Part shown: in pieces, positions 8,149 through 17,323 of the stretch
How the letters are laid out: the number at the start of each line of letters is the position of its first letter
Numbering within the stretch: the first letter of the stretch is position 1
Assembly: GCA_951813285.1 (NCBI GenBank)
Contig: OX638355.1
Coordinates: forward strand, 5,024,437-5,088,436
DNA: 64,000 bases
Reading direction: 5' to 3'
From: Terriglobia bacterium
GTDB lineage: Bacteria; Acidobacteriota; Terriglobia; Versatilivoradales; Versatilivoraceae
Translations under genes and position numbers: made by a program
Notes under the pieces: generated by a model
What the model was told of the DNA's origin: nothing
The model's database searches: none
Seen by the model: only the letters and a program-made list of their open reading frames with translations

Positions 8149-10080
8149 TCAGATGCGCTTGAAGGCTTTCAGAATCTCGTTTTTTTCGTAGCGCAGAATG
8201 ATGGGACGGCCGTGGGGACAGGTCATGGGGTAGCGAGTCTTGAGCAGCTCGTCGATCAGCCAGACCATCTTGGACCGTTCCAGGTGGGTGTGCACCTTGA
8301 TGGCCGCATGACAGGCCACCGAGGCGGCAATCTTCTCCTGCAACCGCTCCAGGCTTACTTCCCGAGCCTCTTTCTCCACACCTTCCAGCAGTTCGCCCAG
8401 CAGCCTGCTGCAGTCCGAGGGGCCGAGGTCGGCGGGAAGAGCCTTGACCGCCAGCGTTCGACGGCCGAAGGGCTCCACTTCGAAACCGCAGGAATTCAGT
8501 TCGGGAGTCAGGTCGTCCAGCAGGATCTGCTGGCGGGGGTTCAGTTCCACAATCAGCGGCAACAGCAATCGCTGACTCTCCACCCTGCCTCCCCGCCGCT
8601 GTCCGAGGACCTTCTCGAAGAGCACCCGCTCGTGGGCCACGTGCTGGTCGATGATGAGCAGGGATCCACGATCGCTGGCGACGATGAAGCTGTCGTCGAT
8701 CTGGCCCAGCGGGTGGATATGGGCAGGAGAAAGCGTACCCGAGGCGGCGGTCCGGATGGCCTCGGCTTGCTCCCCGGAGATCAGCTCCGCGGCAGCGCAG
8801 GTGGGGGGCGAGGAATCCCGGCCGGTGTCGGAAGATGAGAGGGCTTCGGCCGCTGCGGGCCCGGAAGAGGTTTGAAAGCCCGGCGGGAGCTCCGGGCCGA
8901 CAGAGGCCGGCTCCCCCACCTGCAGCGGCAGGGACCCCCTCCGGGTCGGCGGCCGCAGACCCGGCGCACTCTCCGGGCGGGCGCCGGAGGCAATGGGCGG
9001 TTCCACCTCCATTCCCCTGGGCTGAATCGAAAAGGCGGCTTCAGGCCGGGCTTCCTTCAACGCCTTGCGAACCGCCTCGCGGAGGCAGTCGTGAATCATC
9101 GACTGCCGGCGAAAACGGACTTCGGTCTTGGAGGGGTGGACGTTGACATCCACTTCGCCATAGGGCATCTCGATAAAGACCAAAGCCACGGGAAAGCTTC
9201 CGTCCGGGAGAATGCGCTGGTAGGCTTCACCGAGGGCGTGCATGAGAATCCGGTCCCGCACCATTCGGCGGTTCACAAAAAAGTAAAGGGATTGGCGATT
9301 GGGCTTCTGCACTTCCGGCTTGGAAACGAAGGCGTGAAGGCGGATTTTTTCTCCCGGGCCCGTACCTTGGGGAGATGGCGAACCGGGCACGAACGGCAGG
9401 TCTTCCTCCAGTTCCACCAGTTGTCGGAGCAACTCCGCTCCGAATACCTGGAACAGCCGCTCGCGCAATGATTCGACTGCCTGGAAGTCGAACATCCCGG
9501 ACCCCCAGCCGGCCAGGGCAAAGCGGCCTTCCGGATGAGCCAGGGCGTACTGAGTCACGACGTTGACGACGTGGCCCAGTTCGGTGCGGTCCGCCCTCAG
9601 GAATTTCTTTCGGGCCGGCACGTTGAAGAACAGGTCCCGCACCGTCAGGGTGGTCCCGACGGCGCGGGCAATCTCTCGCACCCCCGCCATCCGGGACCCG
9701 GCGATCTCCACAGCCGTTCCCACCGTCTCTCCCTTCGCCTGGGTCTCCATCAAGAGCCGGGAGACTCCGGCGATACTGGGGAGCGCCTCACCCCGGAAAC
9801 CCAGGGTGTGGATGCAGCTGAGATCTTCGGCCCGGCGGATCTTGCTGGTGGCGTGACGCTCAAAGGCCAACAAGGCATCGTCGGGGGTCATGCCCTCCCC
9901 GTCGTCCAGCACCCGGATCAGACGCTTTCCGCCCGCCTGAACGGTGATTTCCAGGTTGCGCGCCCCGGCATCCAGGGAGTTCTCCAACAACTCCTTGACC
10001 ACCGAAGCCGGGCGTTCGACCACCTCCCCTGCAGCAATCTTGTTGGCCAGCGCCTCCGGCAGGAGACGTATCCTCGACAT
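8149..10080 (-). CDS. mutL: DNA mismatch repair protein MutL
   Basis: 643 residues. The N-terminal GHKL ATPase opens with IRLLPEALANKIAAGEVVERPASVVKELLENSLDAGA and includes the DDGEGM and GFRGEAL motifs. A proline-rich linker occupies about residues 340-450. The C-terminal dimerisation domain carries the endonuclease motif DQHVAHERVLFE (about 475-487; consensus DQHAxxExxxxE with Val for Ala) and a terminal CPHGRPI. These indicate a nicking MutL as in organisms without MutH. It starts 4 bases after the aspS stop, so hisS-aspS-mutL probably form one leftward transcript. Confidence 0.97.
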   Translation of the reverse strand: MSRIRLLPEALANKIAAGEVVERPASVVKELLENSLDAGARNLEITVQAGGKRLIRVLDDGEGMTPDDALLAFERHATSKIRRAEDLSCIHTLGFRGEALPSIAGVSRLLMETQAKGETVGTAVEIAGSRMAGVREIARAVGTTLTVRDLFFNVPARKKFLRADRTELGHVVNVVTQYALAHPEGRFALAGWGSGMFDFQAVESLRERLFQVFGAELLRQLVELEEDLPFVPGSPSPQGTGPGEKIRLHAFVSKPEVQKPNRQSLYFFVNRRMVRDRILMHALGEAYQRILPDGSFPVALVFIEMPYGEVDVNVHPSKTEVRFRRQSMIHDCLREAVRKALKEARPEAAFSIQPRGMEVEPPIASGARPESAPGLRPPTRRGSLPLQVGEPASVGPELPPGFQTSSGPAAAEALSSSDTGRDSSPPTCAAAELISGEQAEAIRTAASGTLSPAHIHPLGQIDDSFIVASDRGSLLIIDQHVAHERVLFEKVLGQRRGGRVESQRLLLPLIVELNPRQQILLDDLTPELNSCGFEVEPFGRRTLAVKALPADLGPSDCSRLLGELLEGVEKEAREVSLERLQEKIAASVACHAAIKVHTHLERSKMVWLIDELLKTRYPMTCPHGRPIILRYEKNEILKAFKRI

Positions 10081-10084
10081 GAGG

Positions 10085-11875
10085 TCAATCCAAGCTCTTG
10101 TCCGCCAGGCGAATCCCCAGCTCGTCCAACTGCTTCTGATCCACCAGAGTCGGACAATCGGCCATCAGGTCGACCGCTCGGGCGGTTTTGGGAAAGGCGA
10201 TGACGTCCCGAATGGAGCTGTCACCCGTCAGCAGCATCACGATACGGTCCAGCCCAAGGGCAATCCCCCCATGAGGCGGCACACCGTATTCCAATGCCTC
10301 CAGGAAGAATCCAAAACGCAGCTGCGCCTCCTCTTCGCCCAGGGCCAGGGCCCGAAATACCTTGGATTGGAGATCCTGGCGATGAATACGAATCGAGCCG
10401 CCGCCGATTTCCACCCCATTGAGCACCAGGTCATAGGCTCTGGCCCGTACCGACCCGGGGTGGGACTCCAGCCTGGGGATATCTTCCTCCATGGGAGAGG
10501 TGAAGGGGTGATGGCAAGCGACGTGCCGCTTCTCGGTCTCGTCGTACTCGAACATGGGGAATTGGGTCACCCAGAGGAAGTGGTTGGCTTGCAGGTCGAT
10601 GAGGCTTTCCTGCCTGGCCAATTGGAGGCGGACGGCGCTGAGGGAGTCCGCGACCACCTTCCGGCTGCCCGAAACCAGCAGAATCAGATCCCCGGGCTCC
10701 GCCCCGGCCTGCTGCGCCAGGCCGCGGCAACCCGACTCTCCCAGGTGCTTCAGGAGGGGAGACTGGACGCCGGGGTCCAGGACCTTGAGATAGGCCAGCG
10801 TGTGAGCGCCGAAGACTCGAGCTGCGGCCGTGAGGTCGTCCAACTGCTTCCGGGAGTATCCGGAGCAGCCTGGAACCCGGATTCCCTTGACCTGACCGCC
10901 ATCCTCGAGGGCGTTGCGAAAGGGCGGAAACTCCGTCTGGCCCAGGCACTGGCTGAAATCGACCAACTCCAGCCCAAAGCGGGTGTCGGGCTTGTCGGTG
11001 CCGTAGCGCGCGATGGCCTCCTCGTAGGGAATTCGGGGGAAGGGCGTTTGGATGCGATGACCCGTCAACTTGAAAATTTCCGCCATCATCGGTTCCACCA
11101 CCCGGAAAACGGTCTCCGGATGGGCGAACGACATCTCGATATCGATCTGGGTGAACTCCGGTTGGCGGTCGGCTCGCAGGTCTTCGTCCCTGAAACAGCG
11201 CACGATCTGGAAGTACTTGTCCATGCCTCCAACCATCAGCAACTGCTTGAAGAGCTGGGGCGATTGAGGCAAAGCGTAAAACCCCCCGGCATGGAGTCTG
11301 GATGGAACCAGGTAGTCGCGAGCCCCTTCCGGCGTCGACTTGGTCAAGAAAGGAGTCTCGATCTCATAGAAGCCCTGGCTGTCCAGGAAGCGGCGGACGG
11401 CCATGGTGGCCTGGTGCCGCAACTTGAAATTGTGGCTGAGACCGGGGCGTCGCAGGTCCAGGTAGCGATACTTGAGCCGCAGGTCCTCGGAGGTGGAAAT
11501 ATCGTCTTCAATGGGAAACGGGGGTGTCTTGGACTCGTTCAAGAGAAGCAGCGAAGTGGCCAGAACTTCAATCTCGCCGGTGCCGATGGCCGGATTCACC
11601 GTTTCCGGATCTCGCTGCAGTACCCTGCCTCGGACCATGATCACGTATTCCGAGCGCAAACCCTTGGCCTTCTGGTGAGCTTCCGGGGACTGGTCGGGAT
11701 TGAAGAGCACCTGGGTCACCCCTTCCCGGTCCCGCAGATCGATAAAAATGAGATGCCCCAGGTCGCGGCGCTTGGCCACCCACCCCATCAGCACCACTTC
11801 CTGACCGCCGTCGCTCGGGCGCAGCTGTCCACAATGATGGGTGCGTTCCACTCTCTCCAACGAGTCCAATGCCAA
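10085..11875 (-). CDS. aspS: Aspartyl-tRNA synthetase
   Basis: Class II synthetase of 596 residues, normal for the bacterial type with the GAD insertion. An N-terminal OB fold ([25 protein letters not shown]) binds the anticodon. Motif 2 reads [20 protein letters not shown], and motif 3 [11 protein letters not shown] is followed by DVIAFPKT. It charges tRNA-Asp; whether it also charges tRNA-Asn cannot be read from sequence by eye. It lies between hisS (27 bp upstream) and mutL (4 bp downstream). Confidence 0.97.
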   Translation of the reverse strand: MALDSLERVERTHHCGQLRPSDGGQEVVLMGWVAKRRDLGHLIFIDLRDREGVTQVLFNPDQSPEAHQKAKGLRSEYVIMVRGRVLQRDPETVNPAIGTGEIEVLATSLLLLNESKTPPFPIEDDISTSEDLRLKYRYLDLRRPGLSHNFKLRHQATMAVRRFLDSQGFYEIETPFLTKSTPEGARDYLVPSRLHAGGFYALPQSPQLFKQLLMVGGMDKYFQIVRCFRDEDLRADRQPEFTQIDIEMSFAHPETVFRVVEPMMAEIFKLTGHRIQTPFPRIPYEEAIARYGTDKPDTRFGLELVDFSQCLGQTEFPPFRNALEDGGQVKGIRVPGCSGYSRKQLDDLTAAARVFGAHTLAYLKVLDPGVQSPLLKHLGESGCRGLAQQAGAEPGDLILLVSGSRKVVADSLSAVRLQLARQESLIDLQANHFLWVTQFPMFEYDETEKRHVACHHPFTSPMEEDIPRLESHPGSVRARAYDLVLNGVEIGGGSIRIHRQDLQSKVFRALALGEEEAQLRFGFFLEALEYGVPPHGGIALGLDRIVMLLTGDSSIRDVIAFPKTARAVDLMADCPTLVDQKQLDELGIRLADKSLD

Positions 11876-11902
11876 AGCCGTTCTCCTCCCTAGTGTCCTG
11901 TC

Positions 11903-13156
11903 TCAGAAACCATTCTCAAGCCTGGAAACGACTTCCGTTTCACTGACCAGGATCTGCCGCCCGTCCCTCATGCGCTTGAGCGGAAATTGCCCGGTCTTCA
12001 ACTCGTTCTCCCCCACGATCAGGACATGACCGGCCTGGAGCTTGTTGGCCAGGCGCAGGGCGCTCTTGAGGCTGCGGGGGGCAAAGTCCATAAAGCAGTG
12101 GATGCCCTGGCGTCGAAACTCCCGAGCCATCAGCGACGCCCTGTCCAATGCCGGCTCGCCCAACGGGGCGACAAAGAGCTGGGGCTGCCCCGCCGAAGCC
12201 GGCCGGTCCCCTTGCCGGCTCAGGAGAATGACACGCTCCAGTCCCAAGGCAAAGCCGAAACCCTGGGTGGGCTGCCCCCCCAGGACCTCGGCCAACCCAT
12301 CATAGCGCCCCCCGCCCACCAGGGCATTCTGGGCGCCCAACCCGCGACTGGTGATCTCAAAGGTGGTGCGGGTGTAGTAATCCAGCCCCCGAACCAGGCG
12401 CGGTACAATCCTGAACCCTATATCGCGGCGCTCGAGATAGCCCAGGAAGCGATCGAAGTGCAGGCGGCAGGGCTCGTCCAGAAACTCCAGGATCGAGGGA
12501 AGCCTTTCGATCACAGGCTGGCAGGCCTCGCGCTTGCAGTCCAGCACCCGAAGCGGATTGGACCGGCAGCGCCGGCGGCAGTCCTGGCAGAGCCGGTCCT
12601 CTATTTCACTCAGCGCGACTTGCAGTTTCCGCAGGAACCCGGGTCGGCAGTGGCCGCAGCCAATGGAGTTCACCAGCAGTTCGGTCTCCCCCACGCCGAT
12701 CCGATCCAGGAACAGTTGCAGCAGTTCGATCACTTCCGCTTCGATGGCCGGATGATCCGAGCCCAGCACCTCGGCGCCCAACTGGTGAAATTGCCGGAAG
12801 CGCCCCTTCTGAGGCCGTTCCCGGCGAAACATGGGCCCCAGGTAATAGACCTTCCAGATCTGCGGGTCTCGATGGAGCTGGTGCTCCAGATAGGCCCGAA
12901 CCACCGATGCCGTCCCTTCCGGACGAAGCGTGAGCGAGCGGCTGTCACGGTCGTCGAAGGTGTACATTTCCTTGGCGACAATATCGGTGTCTGCCCCCAC
13001 CCCCCGTGCAAACAGCTCGGTACTCTCGAAGACCGGGGTGCGGATTTCGGAAAACCCATAGACGGAAAGAACCTCACGGGCGGTCTCCTCCACCCGATTC
13101 CATACCGCCGATTCCGGCGGCAGAATGTCCCGAGTCCCCTTGATGGCCTTGATCAT
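11903..13156 (-). CDS. hisS: Histidyl-tRNA synthetase
   Basis: From the ATG at 13156 the protein begins MIKAIKGTRDILPPESAVW, the standard HisRS N-terminus, and is 417 residues long. Motif 2 is MFRRERPQKGRFRQFHQLG. The histidine-specific signatures are LVRGLDYYTRTTFE and GGGRYDGL, and a C-terminal anticodon-binding domain follows. The open frame continues to 13324, but those 56 residues are not HisRS-like. A central cysteine-rich insert (CGHC, CQDCRRRC) is present, as in several bacterial HisRS. First gene of the hisS-aspS-mutL cluster. Confidence 0.96.
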   Translation of the reverse strand: MIKAIKGTRDILPPESAVWNRVEETAREVLSVYGFSEIRTPVFESTELFARGVGADTDIVAKEMYTFDDRDSRSLTLRPEGTASVVRAYLEHQLHRDPQIWKVYYLGPMFRRERPQKGRFRQFHQLGAEVLGSDHPAIEAEVIELLQLFLDRIGVGETELLVNSIGCGHCRPGFLRKLQVALSEIEDRLCQDCRRRCRSNPLRVLDCKREACQPVIERLPSILEFLDEPCRLHFDRFLGYLERRDIGFRIVPRLVRGLDYYTRTTFEITSRGLGAQNALVGGGRYDGLAEVLGGQPTQGFGFALGLERVILLSRQGDRPASAGQPQLFVAPLGEPALDRASLMAREFRRQGIHCFMDFAPRSLKSALRLANKLQAGHVLIVGENELKTGQFPLKRMRDGRQILVSETEVVSRLENGF

Positions 13157-13676
13157 GAGAATTCCATTGGGCAGGCTCGATTGGGGCGCTTCAACCAAAT
13201 GGGGTGATGTGGGCGGGAACCCGCCGTATAAACGGGAAACCGCACGCCCGGGGAGAAACGCGGCATACCCGGCGGCCTGACTGTCGCAAACGCCGCCGTC
13301 GCCAAAAACGAGTAAAGCTAGCACAAGCCATCCGGCCAGGCAAGCGACCCCGGGCAGCCCCGGGCTTGTCTGTTCGGTCGTCCCCGGTTAGCCGGCCCCC
13401 CGCCCTGCCGTGCGGATCATTCGAGAGTGAAACAACGCATCTTCATGTCCTGTCGGGAACAAGGGCCCTGTCGTGCAAAACCGGTTTTCTACTGATTGAA
13501 CATGGATGCACAGGATAGACAGGATAAACAGCCAGCCGTTTTGGTTTTGGAAATGAAGACGAACCACCAATGAACACGAATGGGGACGAATAGGGATGGA
13601 GCGCGGTCAATGACGAGCGGCGCCCGGGCGCTTCTGCAATATTGTGACGTAGGTGTCACAGCGTCAGGGGAGAATG

Positions 13677-13832
13677 CCCCCGGGAGCGCGGGCGTCCCGC
13701 CCGCAACCTTATTGGTGCAAACAGCCTGCGATTCAGGGCCACTTCCTCGCACAGTGCACCAAACCGGCCATTGTGGGGATCGTTACATTGGTGCCAAGTC
13801 CTGTGCGGGCGAGACGCCCGCGCTCCCGGGGG
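13677..13832. mobile_element. MITE-like 156-bp element with 29-bp inverted ends
   Basis: The left end (13677-13705) and right end (13804-13832) are reverse complements at 28 of 29 positions; both contain CGGGAGCGCGGGCGTC or its near-complement. The interior is about 100 bp, non-coding, and has a smaller TTGGTGC / GCACCAA pair. No clear target duplication is visible. It could be a non-autonomous transposable element or a REP-type hairpin pair (palindromic repeats in inverted tandem). Confidence 0.6.
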
Positions 13833-13934
13833 GGGGGCGTCCCGATGGTGCGATGGAGGGCATCCGGCGGGCGAATTCTCTGAAAGCCGACGGTCGCCTT
13901 CTGGAAAACTCCCGTTTGTCCGCGAGCCCAGCCC

Positions 13935-14090
13935 CCGCCGTACCGGGCGGATCATACAAGAGTGAAACAATCGGAAATCGACCATTCCTTCGCGACCTTG
14001 GCATCCCGTCGCGGTTCACCTCAATGCCTTAGTGACCCTTCGTCGTTCTTCGTGCCCCTTCGTGGATAACTCTTTTTCTTTTGTCTTTTT
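13935..14090. repeat. Dispersed repeat, copy A (about 150 bp)
   Basis: Shares a long collinear match with 20380-20525. Both contain GCGGATCATAC.., GAAACAAT.GGAAATCGAC, CCTCAA.GCCTTAGTG and GTGGATAACTCTTTTTC. The copies differ by scattered substitutions, so they are old. Non-coding in all frames inspected. Confidence 0.7.
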
Positions 14091-14221
14091 TCGGTTGTTT
14101 CAAGGCAAGGGCGGTGGAACTGCAGTTCCGATTGGAACCGGTCATGGGCTGTGATAGTTTAGCCTCCCGATTCGAGCTGGTGCCGCCGTCTCGCTTGCCG
14201 TCGAGATAACCGTAGAGCAAG

Positions 14222-14512
14222 CCCATGGTGGATACCATCCACATGAACGTGGAGGAGTGCTCTCTGGTGGATCCCATCCTGGAATGCGGCCCCTCTCTTC
14301 GCCATGTCCACCTCTGCGAGAGCAACGGATCCCTGTTGGGCACTGGACACCTGGACTTCGCCGCCGTGCTGAGAGCTCTCGACCGCATCGGCTACGACCG
14401 CTTCGCTTCCGTGAAAGTCTACCGCGGGGCCAGCCTGGAGAACGCGGCCCCCCGCAGCCTCCGTTACCTGCGCCGACTCCATGCCGGAACGCCGGCGCCG
14501 GGTGGTGGCTGA
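14222..14512 (+). pseudogene. C-terminal remnant of a sugar phosphate isomerase/epimerase
   Basis: The translation VDTIHMNVEE...LRHVHLCESNGSLLGTGHLDFAAVLRALDRIGY looks like the last third of an AP-endonuclease-2/xylose-isomerase-type TIM barrel. The 'DTxHMNIEE' metal-ligand strand and the 'HxHxxDsn....G.GhlDf..vl.aL...gY' C-terminus are both there. An in-frame stop lies at 14213 and no matching N-terminal two thirds precede it; upstream is repeat DNA. This is a truncated relic rather than a functional gene. It is about 95 residues against roughly 270-290 in full-length relatives. Confidence 0.65.
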
Positions 14513-14563
14513 TCGCGCCCTGCGGCGACGCGCCCGAGCAGATCCATCTCCACCCCCCCTGCC

Positions 14564-15532
14564 ATGATCCCCCGATCCCCTTGCAACCTGTGCGGCGCCC
14601 GAGAGGCGGAAGACCTCGCCAGTCTGGACCGTTACGGGAAGTCTCTGCAAACCGTCATCTGCCGGAAATGCGGTCTGGTCTGGAGCGACCCCGTTCCCAG
14701 CGAGCAGGCGCTGAGAAAATTCTACTCCGAGGAGTACCGGCTCCAGTACAAGGGGATCACCAGGCCGACACTGGAGCACGTCTACCGGGCCGGCAAAGTC
14801 GCCGCTCACCGCTTTCGGCGCCTGAAGGGACTGCTGAAACCGGGCTCGGTGATCGTTGACGTGGGTTCCGGAGGAGGTGAGTTCGTCTATCTCATGCGGC
14901 GTCTCGACTTCGATGCCCAAGGGGTCCAGCCCCACGAGGGCTACGCCCGCTACTCGCAGGAGGAACTGGAAATCCCAGTCCACCTCGGATTCGTACGCGA
15001 GGTCCGGCTTCCCCCGGAGAGTTGCCACATGGTGACGCTCTTCCATTCCCTGGAGCACATGGCCTCTCCCTCCGAGGTGCTGGAGCATGTCGGCGAATGG
15101 CTCGAGCGCCGGGGTCGGCTGGTGATCGAGGTCCCCAACGTGGAGGCCACCTGCCAGTCACCGGGTCATCGCTTCCATCCAGCCCATCTCTACAGCTTCA
15201 ATCCGGCCAGCCTGCGGCATTTGGGGGGGGGAACCGGCTTTCGCCACCTCCGAACCGATCTGTCCCCCGACGGCGGCAACATCACGGCCGTCTTTGAAAA
15301 GGAGGGTGTCGGGTCTGCCGGAACGGAAATCGCCGGAAACTGCGAGCGGATCCTGGGGATCGTCCGGGGGCACACGCTCTTGCGGCACTTCGGCTCTTCC
15401 CACCCCTACGTCCGACCCTTGCGGAAGCTCCGGGAGCGGGTGCAGGAGAAACGTGCCACCCGCCGCTTTCACAGCGGCAGGGAACTGCTCGACGCCATCC
15501 GGTCCCGGGAGCTGCCGGTGAATTTTCCTTGA
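14564..15532 (+). CDS. Class I SAM-dependent methyltransferase with N-terminal zinc-binding motif
   Basis: 322 residues. The N-terminus has CNLCGA (about 7-10) and CRKCGLVW (about 34-37), a four-cysteine zinc site seen in sugar C-methyltransferases and related proteins. A Methyltransf_23-type Rossmann domain follows, with motif I VIVDVGSGGGEFV at about 98-110, a HSLEHM segment and a post-motif VIEVPN strand. The substrate is unknown; similar proteins modify sugars, ubiquinone-type rings or natural products. It stands alone between the isomerase relic and the transporter pair. Confidence 0.8.
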   Translation: MIPRSPCNLCGAREAEDLASLDRYGKSLQTVICRKCGLVWSDPVPSEQALRKFYSEEYRLQYKGITRPTLEHVYRAGKVAAHRFRRLKGLLKPGSVIVDVGSGGGEFVYLMRRLDFDAQGVQPHEGYARYSQEELEIPVHLGFVREVRLPPESCHMVTLFHSLEHMASPSEVLEHVGEWLERRGRLVIEVPNVEATCQSPGHRFHPAHLYSFNPASLRHLGGGTGFRHLRTDLSPDGGNITAVFEKEGVGSAGTEIAGNCERILGIVRGHTLLRHFGSSHPYVRPLRKLRERVQEKRATRRFHSGRELLDAIRSRELPVNFP

Positions 15533-15600
15533 GTCGGAAAGATGGTATGATGCCCGTCTTCTGGTAATTCGGGCGAAACTCCTCACACGAAGCCCCTTCC

Positions 15601-15873
15601 ATGCATTCAGATGAAGATCACGACCAGGGCTTCGACGAGCTGATTCGGGAACCCCGACGCCATCCCTGGCTGTGGCTGGTCTATCTGCTCCTTTACGCCG
15701 TCGCCGTTCCCTGGTACTGGCCGGCCGGATACCGCGGCCCCCTGATTCTGGGACTGCCTCTCTGGATGGCGGTCTCGCTGCTTGCAGTGCTGTTGCTGGC
15801 GGGATGGACCGCCTGGGTGATCTTTCGCTACTGGAAAACCGTCGGGGAAGAAGACTCCCATGGAGACCGGTGA
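15601..15873 (+). CDS. Small two-helix membrane protein, symporter companion (DUF3311/YhdT-like)
   Basis: 90 residues. A charged N-terminus (HSDEDHDQGFDEL) precedes two hydrophobic segments (about 24-43 and 49-75). The second begins ILGLPLWMAVSLLAVLLLAG, resembling the 'GlPff' helix of small proteins encoded beside SSS transporters. Its stop overlaps the symporter start by 14 bp, implying coupled translation and probably a joint membrane complex. The family is inferred from size and context. Confidence 0.7.
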   Translation: MHSDEDHDQGFDELIREPRRHPWLWLVYLLLYAVAVPWYWPAGYRGPLILGLPLWMAVSLLAVLLLAGWTAWVIFRYWKTVGEEDSHGDR

Positions 15874-17323
15874 AAGCCAATTGACCTTCGGCTGGGGGGC
15901 CTTGACGGTCATCGCCCTCTACCTGTTTTCCACCATCGGCGTCGGCTGGCTGGCCCGGCGCAGAAGCCGGGGCCACAGCCTATCGGACTTCTACCTGGCG
16001 GGGCGGTCCCTCGGCTTTCTGGCCCTCTTCCTCACTCTCTACGCCACTCAATACAGCGGCAATACCCTCTTCGGCTACACCGGGATCTCCTACCGGATCG
16101 GGTTCGGCTGGACCGCCTCCATCCTGTTCATGTTCTCGGTGATCGCCGGATACCTGCTGTTTGCGCCGCGGCTGGTGGCTCTCTCCCGGAAGAAGAAGTT
16201 CATTACCCCCGGAGATTACATCGCCCACCGCTTCGGCTCGCCCCCACTCACCCTGCTCAGCACCCTGTTGATGATCTACGCCCTGGCCAACTATACCCTG
16301 GCCCAACTGAGAGCCATGGGAGCCGCCGTCGAGGGCCTTACGGACGGAGCCGTGCCCTCGGCCTACGGCATCGTCACCCTGGCGATCATCATGGTGGTCT
16401 ATGAGACCCTGGGAGGCATGCGAAGCGTGGCCTGGACCGACATGATCCAGGGCATCCTGCTGCTGTTGGGTTTCACGATGCTTCTCTTCATGGTGCCCGG
16501 CCTGGCCGGCGGCCTGCCGGCGGTGGTGGAGCATCTCACCCAGGCCGACCCCGCCAAAGTTCAGGTGCCGACCCTGGAAGGCTGCATGAACTGGCTCAGC
16601 TACGTGTTCCTGTTCGGATTCGGGGCGGCCATCTACCCCCAGGCCATCCAACGCCTCTACGCCAGCCGGTCCACCCGGGTGCTCAAGCGGTCTCTGGCTC
16701 TGATGACCATCATGCCCTTCACCACCGCGCTGATCGCCATGATCTGCGGCGTGACCGGAAGCGTGGTGCTTCCCGACCTGGCGCCCGGAGAAACCGATCA
16801 GGTGCTGGCCCGCCTCTGCGGTCTCATCATGAGCCAGTCGATTCAGGGGTATTGGCTGGTGGTCCTCATCTTCGCGGCCGCCCTGGCGGCTCTGATGTCG
16901 ACGGCCGACTCGGCCCTGCTCTCCATCTCCTCCATGGTCACCAAGGACATCTACCAGGTCTACTTCCGTCCCCAAAGCAGCCAGGCCGAGTTGACCTCCG
17001 TCGGCAAGTGGTGTTCCTGGATCATCGTCGCCCTGCTGGTGATCATCGCCATCGGGACCGAGAAAACGCTGATCCGCCTCCTTGAGCTCAAGTTCGAGGT
17101 GCTTATTCAGATCGCTCCCTGCTTCTTTCTGGGCCTCTACTGGAAACGGCTCCGGGGTCAGACCGTGCTGACGGGCATGGTGGCGGGACTGCTGGTGGGA
17201 CTGGGACTGACCTGGCTGGGGTATCCCCGCCTGTGGGGATTCCATGCCGGGGTCATCGGCCTGCTGGTGAATTTCGGCTGCTGTCTGCTGGGCACCCGGA
17301 GGGCGACTCATCCCGCGAAATAG
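15860..17323 (+). CDS. Sodium:solute symporter (SSS family)
   Basis: 487 residues with about 13 predicted transmembrane helices. The family features are an N-terminal helix followed by SLSDFYLAGRSLGFLALFLTLYATQYSGNT (the substrate/Na+ region of SSS), a YETLGGMRSVAWTDMIQG loop typical of PanF/PutP-like proteins, and AALMSTADSALLSISSMVTKDIY in a late helix. It should couple Na+ entry to uptake of an organic acid, amino acid or vitamin; the substrate cannot be told. It is downstream of and overlapping the small membrane protein. Its 3' end overlaps the convergent Na/Pi gene by 16 bp. Confidence 0.9.
   Translation: METGESQLTFGWGALTVIALYLFSTIGVGWLARRRSRGHSLSDFYLAGRSLGFLALFLTLYATQYSGNTLFGYTGISYRIGFGWTASILFMFSVIAGYLLFAPRLVALSRKKKFITPGDYIAHRFGSPPLTLLSTLLMIYALANYTLAQLRAMGAAVEGLTDGAVPSAYGIVTLAIIMVVYETLGGMRSVAWTDMIQGILLLLGFTMLLFMVPGLAGGLPAVVEHLTQADPAKVQVPTLEGCMNWLSYVFLFGFGAAIYPQAIQRLYASRSTRVLKRSLALMTIMPFTTALIAMICGVTGSVVLPDLAPGETDQVLARLCGLIMSQSIQGYWLVVLIFAAALAALMSTADSALLSISSMVTKDIYQVYFRPQSSQAELTSVGKWCSWIIVALLVIIAIGTEKTLIRLLELKFEVLIQIAPCFFLGLYWKRLRGQTVLTGMVAGLLVGLGLTWLGYPRLWGFHAGVIGLLVNFGCCLLGTRRATHPAK

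Larger units (their letters stand above)
13157..14221. repeat. Gene-free 1-kb stretch rich in non-coding repeats
   Basis: No credible coding region. It contains a 156-bp element with inverted ends (listed separately) and two copies of a dispersed repeat: a short one near 13395-13440 (GTGCGGATCATTCGAGAGTG) and a long one at 13935-14090, which recurs at 20380-20525. A TGTGAC/GTCACA imperfect palindrome lies at about 13643-13660. A stretch at 13500-13540 (GGATGCACAGGATAGACAGG) resembles low-complexity intergenic repeats seen in other bacteria. Confidence 0.6.

Noticed and set aside
13157-13324. N-terminal extension of hisS
   Set aside because: The 56 extra residues do not resemble HisRS, and the standard start MIKAIKGTRD is internal at 13156.
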